Shown here: one piece after another, positions 16,646 through 24,077 of the stretch
Numbering within the stretch: the first letter of the stretch is position 1
How the letters are laid out: every line of letters starts with the position of its first letter
Source: Kitasatospora sp. NBC_00374
GTDB lineage: Bacteria > Actinomycetota > Actinomycetes > Streptomycetales > Streptomycetaceae
Direction of reading: 5' to 3'
Assembly (NCBI RefSeq): GCF_041434935.1
Contig: NZ_CP107964.1
Coordinates: forward strand, 4,216,001 to 4,280,000
Length of the DNA stretch: 64,000 nt
Translations under genes and position numbers: made by a program
Notes under the pieces: model-generated
Told to the model about the DNA's origin: nothing
The model's input: only the letters and a program-made list of their open reading frames with translations
Databases searched by the model: none

Positions 16646-19201
16646 ATGACGCATACGCCTCGTCTTCCCGACGTGCCCGAGAAGCCCTCCCTCGCGGGGC
16701 TCGAAGAGAAGTGGTCGCGGCGCTGGGACGAGTCGGGCGTATACCGTTTCGACCGCTCCCGGACTCGGGACCAGGTCTTCTCCATCGACACCCCGCCGCC
16801 GACGGTCAGCGGCTCGCTGCACGTCGGCCACGTCTTCTCCTACACCCACACCGACACCGTCGCCCGCTACCAGCGGATGCGCGGACGCGAGGTCTTCTAC
16901 CCGATGGGGTGGGACGACAACGGTCTGCCCACCGAGCGCCGGGTGCAGAACTTCTTCGGCGTGCGGTGCGATCCCGCCCTGCCGTACGACCCCTCGTTCG
17001 AGCCGGCCGCGAAGCCCGGCAAGGAACAGGTCCCGGTCTCCCGGCGGAACTTCATCGAGCTGTGCGAGCGGCTCACCGTCACCGACGAGAAGGTGTTCGA
17101 GGAGCTGTGGCAGCGCCTCGGGCTGTCGGTCGACTGGTCGATGACGTACCAGACCATCGGCTCGGCCGCGCGGGCCACCTCGCAGCGCGCCTTCCTGCGC
17201 AACCTCGCGCGCGGCGAGGCCTATCTCGCCGAGGCGCCGACGCTGTGGGACGTCACCTTCCGCACCGCCGTCGCCCAGGCCGAGCTGGAGGACCGGGAGC
17301 GGCCGGGCGCCTTCCACCGGCTGCTGTTCACCCGCCCGGACGGCGGACGGCTGGAGATCGGCACCACCCGGCCGGAACTGCTGCCGGCCTGTGTCGCGCT
17401 GGTCGCGCACCCCGACGACCCGCGCTACCGGGAGCTGTTCGGCTCGACCGTGCGCACCCCGCTCTTCGGCGTCGAGGTCCCGGTGCTCGCGCACCGGCTG
17501 GCCGACCCGGAGAAGGGGACCGGCCTCGCGATGGTCTGCACCTTCGGCGACACCACCGACGTGGTCTGGTGGCGCGAACTGCGGCTGGACACCCGCGCGG
17601 TGCTCGGCCGGCACGGCCGGTTCGCCGCCGAGCCGCCCGCCGGGCTGGAGTCGGCGCAGGCCCGTACGGCGTACGGGCGGTTGGCCGGCACCACCGTGCA
17701 CACCGGCCGCGAGCGGATCGTGGCGATGCTCCGCGAGAGCGGCGAACTGGTCGGCGAGCCGCGGCAGATCAGTCACGCGGTGAAGTTCTACGAGAAGGGC
17801 GACAAGCCGCTGGAGATCGTCACCACCCGCCAGTGGTACCTGCGCAACGGCGGCCGGGACGAGCGGCTGCGCGGTGAACTGCTCGACCGCGGCGCCGAAC
17901 TGACCTGGCACCCCGCGCACATGAAGGTCCGCTACGACAACTGGGTCGGCGGGCTGAACGGCGACTGGCTGGTCAGCCGGCAGCGCTTCTTCGGCGTCCC
18001 GATCCCGGTCTGGTATCCGCTCGACGCCGACGGAAACCCTTGCTACGAACGGCCGTTGACCCCGCCGGAGTCCGCGCTGCCGATCGACCCGAGCACGGAC
18101 GCGCCCGAGGGGTTCAGCCCCGAGCAGCGCGACCGTCCCGGCGGCTTCACCGGGGACCCGGACGTCATGGACACCTGGGCGACCTCCTCCCTCACCCCGC
18201 AGATCGCCGCCCGCTGGGGCATCGACGAGGACCTGTTCGAACGGGTCTTCCCGATGGACCTGCGCCCGCAGGCGCACGAGATCATCCGGACCTGGCTGTT
18301 CTCCTCGGTGGTCCGCGCGCACAGTGAGCACGGGGTGCTGCCCTGGCGGCACGCGGGGATCTCGGGCTGGATCCTGGACCCGGACCGCAAGAAGATGTCG
18401 AAGTCGGTCGGCAACGTCGTCACCCCGGCCGACCTGCTGGTCCAGCACGGCTCGGACGCCGTCCGCTACTGGGCCGCGAGCGGCCGGCCCGGCACGGACA
18501 CCGCGTTCGACGTCGGCCAGATGAAGGTCGGCCGGCGCCTCGCCGTCAAGGTCCTCAACGCCGGCCGGTTCGTCCTGAGCCTCGGTGCGGCCGAGGCCCG
18601 GGCGGAGATCACCGAGCCGCTGGACGCCGCGATGCTGGCCGAGCTGGCCGCGACGGTCGAGGCCGCCACCGAGGCCTTCGAGGCCTTCGACTACGCCCGC
18701 GCGCTGGAGCGGGCCGAGCAGTTCTTCTGGCACTTCTGCGACGACTACGTCGAGCTGGTCAAGCCCCGGGCGTACGGCGAGCGGGGCGACGCGGCGGCGG
18801 ACTCCGCGCGGGCGGCGCTGGCCGCGGCCCTGTCGGTGCAGCTGCGGCTGTTCGCCCCGTTCCTGCCGTTCGCCACCGAGGAGGTCTGGTCCTGGTGGCA
18901 GGAGGGCTCGGTGCACCGCGCCGAGTGGCCGCGGGCCGAGGAGCTGCACCGGATCGCCGGGCCCGCGGACCGCGCCGTCCTGGCGACGGCCGCCGAGGCG
19001 ATCGCGGGCGTGCGCAAGGCCAAGTCCGAGGCCCGCCTCCCGATGCGGACCGACGTCGGCCGAGCCGTGATCACCGGCCCGCGGCCGGCCCTGGACCGGC
19101 TCGCCCTCGTCCAGGGCGACATCCGCGCCGCCGGCCGCATCGCCGAGGTGGAGACCGTCCTCGGCGAGGACCCGAAGCTGGCGGTGGCCGTCAGCTTCTG
19201 A
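16646..19201 (+). CDS. valS: Valine-tRNA ligase
   Basis: An 851-residue class I aminoacyl-tRNA synthetase that charges tRNA-Val. The HIGH-type motif is SGSLHVGHV (about residue 55), and KMSKS is in DRKKMSKSVGNV (about 580). The editing (CP1) domain lies between about 200 and 380 (TTRPELLPACVALVAHPDD), and the anticodon-binding domain follows at about 640. The sequence WDDNGLPTERRVQNFFGV belongs to the subtype often present as a second ValRS in streptomycetes, so another valS may exist elsewhere. The start is supported by the -10 box TAGCAT eight bases upstream. It is convergent with sixA. Confidence 0.92.
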   Translation: MTHTPRLPDVPEKPSLAGLEEKWSRRWDESGVYRFDRSRTRDQVFSIDTPPPTVSGSLHVGHVFSYTHTDTVARYQRMRGREVFYPMGWDDNGLPTERRVQNFFGVRCDPALPYDPSFEPAAKPGKEQVPVSRRNFIELCERLTVTDEKVFEELWQRLGLSVDWSMTYQTIGSAARATSQRAFLRNLARGEAYLAEAPTLWDVTFRTAVAQAELEDRERPGAFHRLLFTRPDGGRLEIGTTRPELLPACVALVAHPDDPRYRELFGSTVRTPLFGVEVPVLAHRLADPEKGTGLAMVCTFGDTTDVVWWRELRLDTRAVLGRHGRFAAEPPAGLESAQARTAYGRLAGTTVHTGRERIVAMLRESGELVGEPRQISHAVKFYEKGDKPLEIVTTRQWYLRNGGRDERLRGELLDRGAELTWHPAHMKVRYDNWVGGLNGDWLVSRQRFFGVPIPVWYPLDADGNPCYERPLTPPESALPIDPSTDAPEGFSPEQRDRPGGFTGDPDVMDTWATSSLTPQIAARWGIDEDLFERVFPMDLRPQAHEIIRTWLFSSVVRAHSEHGVLPWRHAGISGWILDPDRKKMSKSVGNVVTPADLLVQHGSDAVRYWAASGRPGTDTAFDVGQMKVGRRLAVKVLNAGRFVLSLGAAEARAEITEPLDAAMLAELAATVEAATEAFEAFDYARALERAEQFFWHFCDDYVELVKPRAYGERGDAAADSARAALAAALSVQLRLFAPFLPFATEEVWSWWQEGSVHRAEWPRAEELHRIAGPADRAVLATAAEAIAGVRKAKSEARLPMRTDVGRAVITGPRPALDRLALVQGDIRAAGRIAEVETVLGEDPKLAVAVSF

Positions 19202-19213
19202 CCGGGCGGCCGG

Positions 19214-19243
19214 GGGCGGTGCGGCCAGGCGCCCGCACCGCCC
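19214..19243. terminator. Bidirectional hairpin between valS and the SixA gene
   Basis: Perfect 11-bp stem GGGCGGTGCGG / CCGCACCGCCC with an 8-base loop between convergent genes. Confidence 0.6.
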
Positions 19244-19261
19244 GCGGCCGGGGCCGGCCGG

Positions 19262-19789
19262 TCAGCCGGTCCCGCCGCGCGGCACCGCGAACGCGGTCAG
19301 CAGCGCCCCGCCCGGGCCGAGTTGGGCCCACGTCCCGGGCAGGGCGAGCACGGCCGCGGCCGAGGTCGGGTACTTCTCCCGGACCCGCGAGAACGGCTCG
19401 TCGGTGCGCTCCACCGCCACCAGCAGCACCAGGTCCTGAACGGCCGGGCGGTGGCCCACCAGCAGGACGGTGCGCCGGGTCTCCGGCACCTTGCGGAGCA
19501 GGTCCAGCAGATCCTCGGCCTCGGCGCGGTACGCCCGGGGGTCGTACACCACCTCGGGGTCGCCGCCGAGCTCGGCGGCGGCCAGCTCCCAGGTCTCACG
19601 GGTGCGCCGGGCGGGTGAGCAGATCACCAGGTCGGGCGCGCGGCCGCAGTCCCGCAGCCAGCGGCCGGCCGCCGGGGCGTCCGCCCGGCCGCGGGGGGCG
19701 AGTGGGCGCTCGTGGTCCGGTACGTCCGGCCAGGCGGCCTTGGCGTGCCGCAGGACGATCAGCCGGGCGGGGTGGGCAGCAGCCGTCAT
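19262..19789 (-). CDS. SixA-type histidine phosphatase
   Basis: A 175-residue histidine-phosphatase-superfamily protein. The RHG-type motif is IVLRHAKAAWPD (residues about 10-21, nucleophile His), and the second catalytic His is in LLVGHRPAVQDL (about 110). The length and the LAPRGRADAPAAGRWL segment fit the SixA group, which removes phosphate from histidine phosphotransfer proteins, but substrates in actinobacteria are not established. ATG at 19789; no strong ribosome site, so leaderless translation is possible. Confidence 0.83.
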   Translation of the reverse strand: MTAAAHPARLIVLRHAKAAWPDVPDHERPLAPRGRADAPAAGRWLRDCGRAPDLVICSPARRTRETWELAAAELGGDPEVVYDPRAYRAEAEDLLDLLRKVPETRRTVLLVGHRPAVQDLVLLVAVERTDEPFSRVREKYPTSAAAVLALPGTWAQLGPGGALLTAFAVPRGGTG

Positions 19790-19925
19790 GAGGTCAAGTG
19801 TGCGCCTCCGAGAGCTCGGACGGGAGCCCACGCGCCGCTGCGCGCGCGTGTTGCGCCCCGGGCCCGCCGCGCCGAGCTGCGAGCATGTGAGTCCCTGCCC
19901 GGACACGGATCGGAGCCGCCCCGCC

Positions 19926-20522
19926 ATGGTCGTGAAACTTCGACTCGCCCAGCAGCCCGAGGCCGACGAACTGCTCGGCCGCAGCCCGCTGGCCGCCCTC
20001 GTGGGGATGCTGCTGGACCAGCAGGTCCCGATGGAGCACGCCTTCACCGGTCCCCGCACCGTGGCGGACCGGCTCGGCGCGGACGACCTGGACGCCCACC
20101 GGATCGCTGCCATGGACCCCGAGGAGTTCGCGGAGCTGTTCGCGCGGAAACCGGCCGTGCACCGCTACCCCGGCTCGATGGCCAAGCGGGTGCAGCAGCT
20201 CTGCGAGTACCTCGTCGAGCACTACGACGGGGACGCCGAGGCGGTCTGGCGGGACGCGCCGGACGGCAGGGCACTGCTGGCCCGGCTGACCGCACTGCCC
20301 GGCTACGGCAAGCAGAAGTCGCAGATCTTCCTCGCCCTGCTGGGCAAGCAGTTCGGGGTCCGTCCGCAGGGCTGGCGCGAGGCCGCCGGCCCGTACGGCG
20401 AGGAGGGCAGCTTCCGCTCGGTCGCGGACATCACCGGCCCGGAGTCCCTGGTCAAGGTGCGCGCCTACAAGCAGGAGGCCAAGCGCGCCGCCAAGGCCGC
20501 CGAGGTCAGCGGCAAGGGCTGA
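19926..20522 (+). CDS. HhH-GPD-type base excision DNA repair protein
   Basis: A 198-residue protein of the HhH-GPD glycosylase superfamily. LVGMLLDQQVPMEHAFTGP and the helix-hairpin-helix LTALPGYGKQKSQIFLALLG (about 128-147) are visible. Only part of the usual fold is obvious, so the base specificity is unclear. ATG at 19926 with GGAG about 10 bases upstream. Its last 17 bases overlap the 3' end of the convergent KTSC gene. Confidence 0.8.
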   Translation: MVVKLRLAQQPEADELLGRSPLAALVGMLLDQQVPMEHAFTGPRTVADRLGADDLDAHRIAAMDPEEFAELFARKPAVHRYPGSMAKRVQQLCEYLVEHYDGDAEAVWRDAPDGRALLARLTALPGYGKQKSQIFLALLGKQFGVRPQGWREAAGPYGEEGSFRSVADITGPESLVKVRAYKQEAKRAAKAAEVSGKG

Positions 20523-20727
20523 TCCTGCGGTAGGCGTACCGGCCCTTGATCTCCCGGTTCAGGTACGTCCCGTGGCTGTCGGCGGCCAGCAGCCCGGCGT
20601 ACTCCTCGGCCGGCACGGCCAGGTAGTGGTAGACCGATCCGCCGGTGTACTCGATCTCCAGCCTGCACGTCGCCGCGTCGTACCCGGCGGACCGGACGCA
20701 GGAGGACTCCAGCGGCATCCGCTCCAT
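20506..20727 (-). CDS. KTSC-domain protein
   Basis: A 73-residue single KTSC domain (SSCVRSAGYDAATCRLEIEY; GGSVYHYLAVP; YLNREIKGRYAYRRI). KTSC domains are found alone or fused to lysyl-tRNA synthetase or phage proteins; their biochemical role is unsettled. The ATG at 20727 is favoured over an upstream in-frame one because it matches the domain length. The 3' end overlaps the convergent HhH-GPD gene by 17 bases. Confidence 0.75.
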   Translation of the reverse strand: MERMPLESSCVRSAGYDAATCRLEIEYTGGSVYHYLAVPAEEYAGLLAADSHGTYLNREIKGRYAYRRISPCR

Positions 20728-20800
20728 GCCCCCAGCCTGCCCACCCCGCCCGCGGGCCGCCACCGCGGGAAAACCGGGAGACACCGGACGGGCACGAAGC

Positions 20801-20806
20801 TAGCGT
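20801..20806 (+). promoter_or_regulatory. -10 box TAGCGT for the FBP-domain gene
   Basis: TAGCGT ends seven bases before the ATG at 20814, with GAGACA 17 bases upstream of it as a weak -35. The transcript is predicted to be leaderless. Confidence 0.5.
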
Positions 20807-20813
20807 GCGAACC

Positions 20814-21308
20814 ATGCGCGAACTGTCCGAGAGCGAGATCCGCGAGTCCTTCGTCAACTGTTCCAAGGGCGAGGCCCAGCGGCTCAACCTGCCCCGGGGC
20901 CTGGCCGACCTGCCCTGGGCGGACCTGGACTTCCTCGGCTGGCGTGATCCCGGGGCGCCCGACCGCGGCTACCTGGTCACCGAGCGGGACGGCGGCCTGG
21001 TCGGGGTCACCCTGCGGGTCCCGTCCGTCCGCCGCAGCCTGGCCAAGAGCAACATCTGCTCGCTGTGCATCACCACGCACGCCGGCGCCGGGGTCGCCCT
21101 GCTGACCGCGCGCCGGGCCGGCGTCGCCGGGCGCGAGGGCAACACCGTCGGCAACTACGTCTGCGCCGACCTGGCCTGCTCGCTCTACGTCCGCGGGCTG
21201 AAGAAGTCCGCCGTGGTCAGCCGCCCCGAGGAGTCGCTGACCATGGAGGAGCAGATCGACCGGACGGTCGGAAACCTGGACGCCTTCCTGGCGAAGGTCC
21301 TGGCCTGA
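20814..21308 (+). CDS. FBP-domain (FusB/elongation-factor-G-binding-like) protein
   Basis: A 164-residue protein with the FBP domain seen in FusB-type EF-G-binding proteins. The C-terminal treble-clef zinc finger is indicated by NICSLC (about 78-83) and by NYVCADLACSLY (about 119-130), giving four cysteines. FusB proteins free stalled EF-G-fusidic acid complexes; the function in streptomycetes is unproven. The start at 20814 is set by the -10 box TAGCGT seven bases upstream. The gene stands alone and ends in a strong hairpin. Confidence 0.8.
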   Translation: MRELSESEIRESFVNCSKGEAQRLNLPRGLADLPWADLDFLGWRDPGAPDRGYLVTERDGGLVGVTLRVPSVRRSLAKSNICSLCITTHAGAGVALLTARRAGVAGREGNTVGNYVCADLACSLYVRGLKKSAVVSRPEESLTMEEQIDRTVGNLDAFLAKVLA

Positions 21309-21329
21309 GCACCGGGCACCGGCCCGCGC

Positions 21330-21359
21330 GCCGCGAGCCCCCGGGCGGGGGCTCGCGGC
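21330..21359. terminator. Bidirectional hairpin terminator
   Basis: Perfect 13-bp stem ending CCGCGAGCCCCC / GGGGGCTCGCGG with a 4-base loop GGGC between the FBP gene and the convergent PEBP gene. Confidence 0.75.
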
Positions 21360-21365
21360 CGACGG

Positions 21366-21887
21366 TCAGCCCGCCTGGTACTCGACCGTGAGCAGCGCCC
21401 GGCCAACCGCGTGGAAGGCCAGGTTGAAGCCGACCGCCGCCGCCGGCGTGTCCGCCTTCACGTCCAGCACCGGGACGTCCAGGGCGTGCACCGCGAAGAT
21501 GTAGCGGTGCGCCGGTCCGGGCGGCGGCGCGGCGCCGTCGTACCGGTGACCGGGGAAGTCGTTGCGGACGTGGAAGGACGCGCCACCGGGCAGGTCCGCG
21601 TCGGACGAGCCCGCGCCGCGCGCCAGCTCGGTGGTGTCGGCCGGCAGGTTGACGGCCAGCCAGTGCCACCAGCCGCTGCCGGTGGGGGCGTCCGGGTCGA
21701 AACAGGTGACGGCGAAGCTCCGGGTCCCGGCCGGGAAACCGGACCAGGACAGCTGCGGCGACCGGTTGCCGCCACCGTGCACGTGCTCGTCGGGCATGGT
21801 GGCGCCGTCGACGAGGTCACTGCTGGTCAGCTCGAAGGAGGGCACCTTCGGCAGGAAGTCGTATGGAATCGGCGGACGGACCGTCAT
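21366..21887 (-). CDS. YbhB/YbcL-type phosphatidylethanolamine-binding (PEBP) protein
   Basis: A 173-residue PEBP-family protein. Typical segments are SPQLSWSGFPAGTRSFAVTC (about 46-65), FDPDAPTGSGWWHWLAVNLP (about 66-85) and PGHRYDGAAPPPGPAHRYIF (about 117-136), the ligand-pocket motifs DPDAP and GP.HRY. No signal peptide, so it is cytosolic. The ligand and role are unknown. GAGAGGGA upstream of the ATG. It could share a promoter with the hydrolase gene upstream on the same strand (66-base gap). Confidence 0.87.
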   Translation of the reverse strand: MTVRPPIPYDFLPKVPSFELTSSDLVDGATMPDEHVHGGGNRSPQLSWSGFPAGTRSFAVTCFDPDAPTGSGWWHWLAVNLPADTTELARGAGSSDADLPGGASFHVRNDFPGHRYDGAAPPPGPAHRYIFAVHALDVPVLDVKADTPAAAVGFNLAFHAVGRALLTVEYQAG

Positions 21888-21953
21888 GGGGCGTCCCTCT
21901 CCTGGACGTCGGGGCGGTTGCTTGCCGGGGCAGTCTATGGATCCGGCGGCCGC

Positions 21954-22802
21954 TCAGGACCCGAACCGCTCCACAACGGCCGCCCCGAGTTCGCTCTCCG
22001 GGCGGCCGAGGTCCAACGGCAGGTCGAAGTGGTTGCGGCCGGCGGCCACCAGGGTCTGCACCGGCACCCCCGCAGCCCGCGCCGCCGCGGCGAACTCGTC
22101 CTGCTGACGGGCGAATTCGGTGGTCTCGTACTCGCCCCGGGCGATCACCAGTGGCGGCAGTCCGGCGAGCGGCAGGTGGAGCGGGCTGTTGCGGCGGGCC
22201 GCTCCGGCGTCCAGGCCCAGCGCGTCGTTGACGTAGCTGAGGGCGATCGGCTCCAGGTCGTAGACGCCGCTGAGCAGCGCGGCTCCGGCGATCCGGTGCG
22301 CGGTGCCGGCCTCCGGGTCGAGCAGGGCCATCGCGGCCAGGTGCGCACCGGCCGAACTGCCGCTGAGGTACACCCGCCCGGGGTCGACCCCGAGCTGCGC
22401 CGCGTGCGCGAACAGCCAGCGCACCGCCCGCCGGACCTGGGCCACGATCTCGTCCAGCGGCCACGCCGGCGCCAGCCCGTAGCCGACGGCGGCAAAGGCG
22501 GTACCGCGGTCGAGGAAGTCGGGCGCGGCGAAGGCCGAGTCCGCCTTGTCCAGCTCCTGCCAGTAGCCGCCGTGCACGAAGACGTGCAGCGGTGCGCCGG
22601 GTGCGGCGGCGGGGAAGAAGTCGAGCAGCTCCGGCGGCTGCGCACCGTAGCGCAGGTCCCGGCGGACGGTCCGGGCGGCATGCGCGGCGGCACTGCCGTC
22701 GGTGTACGCGGCCAGTTCGGCCGCCAGGTCGGCCACCCGGCTGCTGGGCGAGTACTCCACATCCAGCTGTGCCCGGTCGAACTGCCGGTAGACGGGTGAC
22801 AT
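21954..22802 (-). CDS. Alpha/beta hydrolase, kynurenine-formamidase-like
   Basis: A 282-residue alpha/beta hydrolase. It has HVFVHGGYWQELDKADSAF (the HGGYW oxyanion motif of arylformamidases, about 73-91), the nucleophile Ser in LSGSSAGAHLA (about 148) and a catalytic His in AGRNHFDLPLD near the end. This pattern matches the KynB-like hydrolases that cleave N-formylkynurenine, but related carboxylesterases share it. ATG at 22802; divergent from the TIM-barrel gene, with a palindromic operator in the 92-base gap. Confidence 0.78.
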   Translation of the reverse strand: MSPVYRQFDRAQLDVEYSPSSRVADLAAELAAYTDGSAAAHAARTVRRDLRYGAQPPELLDFFPAAAPGAPLHVFVHGGYWQELDKADSAFAAPDFLDRGTAFAAVGYGLAPAWPLDEIVAQVRRAVRWLFAHAAQLGVDPGRVYLSGSSAGAHLAAMALLDPEAGTAHRIAGAALLSGVYDLEPIALSYVNDALGLDAGAARRNSPLHLPLAGLPPLVIARGEYETTEFARQQDEFAAAARAAGVPVQTLVAAGRNHFDLPLDLGRPESELGAAVVERFGS

Positions 22803-22820
22803 CGCCGCTCCCCTGCCATC

Positions 22821-22837
22821 AGGTATAGACCAATACC
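22821..22837. promoter_or_regulatory. HutC/DasR-like operator in a divergent promoter
   Basis: AGGTATAGACCA (22821-22832) fits the HutC-subfamily GntR pattern GT-N-TA-N-AC and matches the DasR-type core TGGTCTAGACCA at 10 of 12 positions. It is also part of an inverted repeat GGTAT-N6-ATACC. It lies 19 bases from the hydrolase start and 58 from the TIM-barrel start. No GntR gene is adjacent, so the regulator is inferred to be encoded elsewhere. Confidence 0.45.
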
Positions 22838-22894
22838 GGGCGCCCCGGATAGCGTGGGAGACCCCCGCGTACCACCCTGCTCCGGAGCCGCCCC

Positions 22895-24058
22895 ATGGAG
22901 TCGTCCGTCCTCGCCTTCGCCACCGATCTGCTGGACGAGGGACCCGACGCCTTCTTCGGCAACCTTACCGAGCGGGCCGGCGTCGGCGGGGTGACCCTGG
23001 CCTCGGTCTACCACGAGGCCCGCGACGTCTTCCCGCACAACCCGCGCCGGGTGGTCCGGTACCTGGAACCGGGCGCCGCCTACTTCCGGCCCGACCCGGC
23101 CCGCTGGGCGGGACGGCGGCTCGCCCCCGTCCCCTCCACCGCCATCGGCGACCGCGACCCCTTCGCCGAGGCCGCCGAGCAGGCCCACCGCCGCGGCCTG
23201 CGGCTGCACGCCTGGACGGTCTTCTGCCACAACGACCGGCTCGGCTTCCAGCACCCGGACTGCGCCCCCGCCAACGCCTTCGGCGACCGGCACCGCACCG
23301 AGCTCTGCCCCGCCAACCCGGAGGTCCGCGAGTACGCCACCACCCTGGTCGAGGAGCTCGCCCGGTACGGCGTCGACGCGATCCGCGCCGAGTCGCTGCA
23401 CTTCCACGGGCTGCGCCACGGCTACCACCACGAGCGCTACTTCGAGGACCTCGGCCCGACCGCCGAGGCACTGCTCGGCATCTGCTTCTGCACCCACTGC
23501 CGGGCCGCCGCGACCGCGGCCGGCGTCCCCGCGGACGAGGTCCGCGACGCCGTCCGGGAGGAGATCCGGGCCCGCCTCACCGACGAGCGCCGGGCCGCCG
23601 AACCGGCCGCCCTCGACACCCTCGCCGACGGCGCCGTCGCCGCCTACCTGGACGCCGCCACCCGCACCGTCACCTCGCTGGCCGCCGAGGTCGCCGAAGC
23701 CGCCGACCGGCACGGCATGCGGCTCACCTTCATGGACGGCGCGGGTCCCGGCAAGGGGTGGCTCTCGGGCATCGACCTGCCCGCGCTGGCCGGCACCGCC
23801 CACCAGATCGAGACCCTGGGCTACGCCCGGACCCCGGAGGCCGTCCGCGAGAAGGTCGCCGCCTTCGCCCTGCACGGCGTGCGCCCGCAGGAGATGGCCG
23901 TCATCCTGCGCCCGATGTCCTCGGACTGCGACGGACCGGACAACCTCGCGGCCAAGATCGAGATCCTCCGCGCCCTCGGCGTCCCCGAGGTCGAGTTCTA
24001 CCACTACGGCCTGATGCGGCTGTCCTCGATGGACCGGATCGGCGCCGCCCTGCGCTGA
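22895..24058 (+). CDS. Conserved TIM-barrel-like protein, glycosidase-like, unknown function
   Basis: A 387-residue protein of even composition with no signal peptide. Segments such as RLHAWTVFCHNDRLGF (about 108), VDAIRAESLHFHG (about 160) and MRLTFMDGAGPGKGW (about 270) suggest a TIM barrel of the glycoside-hydrolase type, with acidic residues in strands that could be catalytic. CFCTHCRAAA (about 192) is a cysteine pair. I could not assign a named family. It is divergent from the formamidase-like hydrolase and likely shares its operator. Its 3' end forms an inverted repeat with the 3' end of the convergent gene. Confidence 0.6.
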   Translation: MESSVLAFATDLLDEGPDAFFGNLTERAGVGGVTLASVYHEARDVFPHNPRRVVRYLEPGAAYFRPDPARWAGRRLAPVPSTAIGDRDPFAEAAEQAHRRGLRLHAWTVFCHNDRLGFQHPDCAPANAFGDRHRTELCPANPEVREYATTLVEELARYGVDAIRAESLHFHGLRHGYHHERYFEDLGPTAEALLGICFCTHCRAAATAAGVPADEVRDAVREEIRARLTDERRAAEPAALDTLADGAVAAYLDAATRTVTSLAAEVAEAADRHGMRLTFMDGAGPGKGWLSGIDLPALAGTAHQIETLGYARTPEAVREKVAAFALHGVRPQEMAVILRPMSSDCDGPDNLAAKIEILRALGVPEVEFYHYGLMRLSSMDRIGAALR

Positions 24059-24077
24059 GCCTCAGCGCAGGCGGCGC
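24042..24077. terminator. Bidirectional hairpin formed by the 3' ends of two convergent genes
   Basis: The left arm (18 bases, from GCGCCGCC to CTGAG) and right arm (17 bases) pair with a single bulged C and a one-base centre. Both genes end with the same CTG CGC TGA codons, so the coding ends themselves make the hairpin. Confidence 0.65.

Noticed and set aside
16631..18949. Long minus-strand open frame opposite valS
   Set aside because: It covers the valS coding region exactly out of frame and has no recognisable domain.
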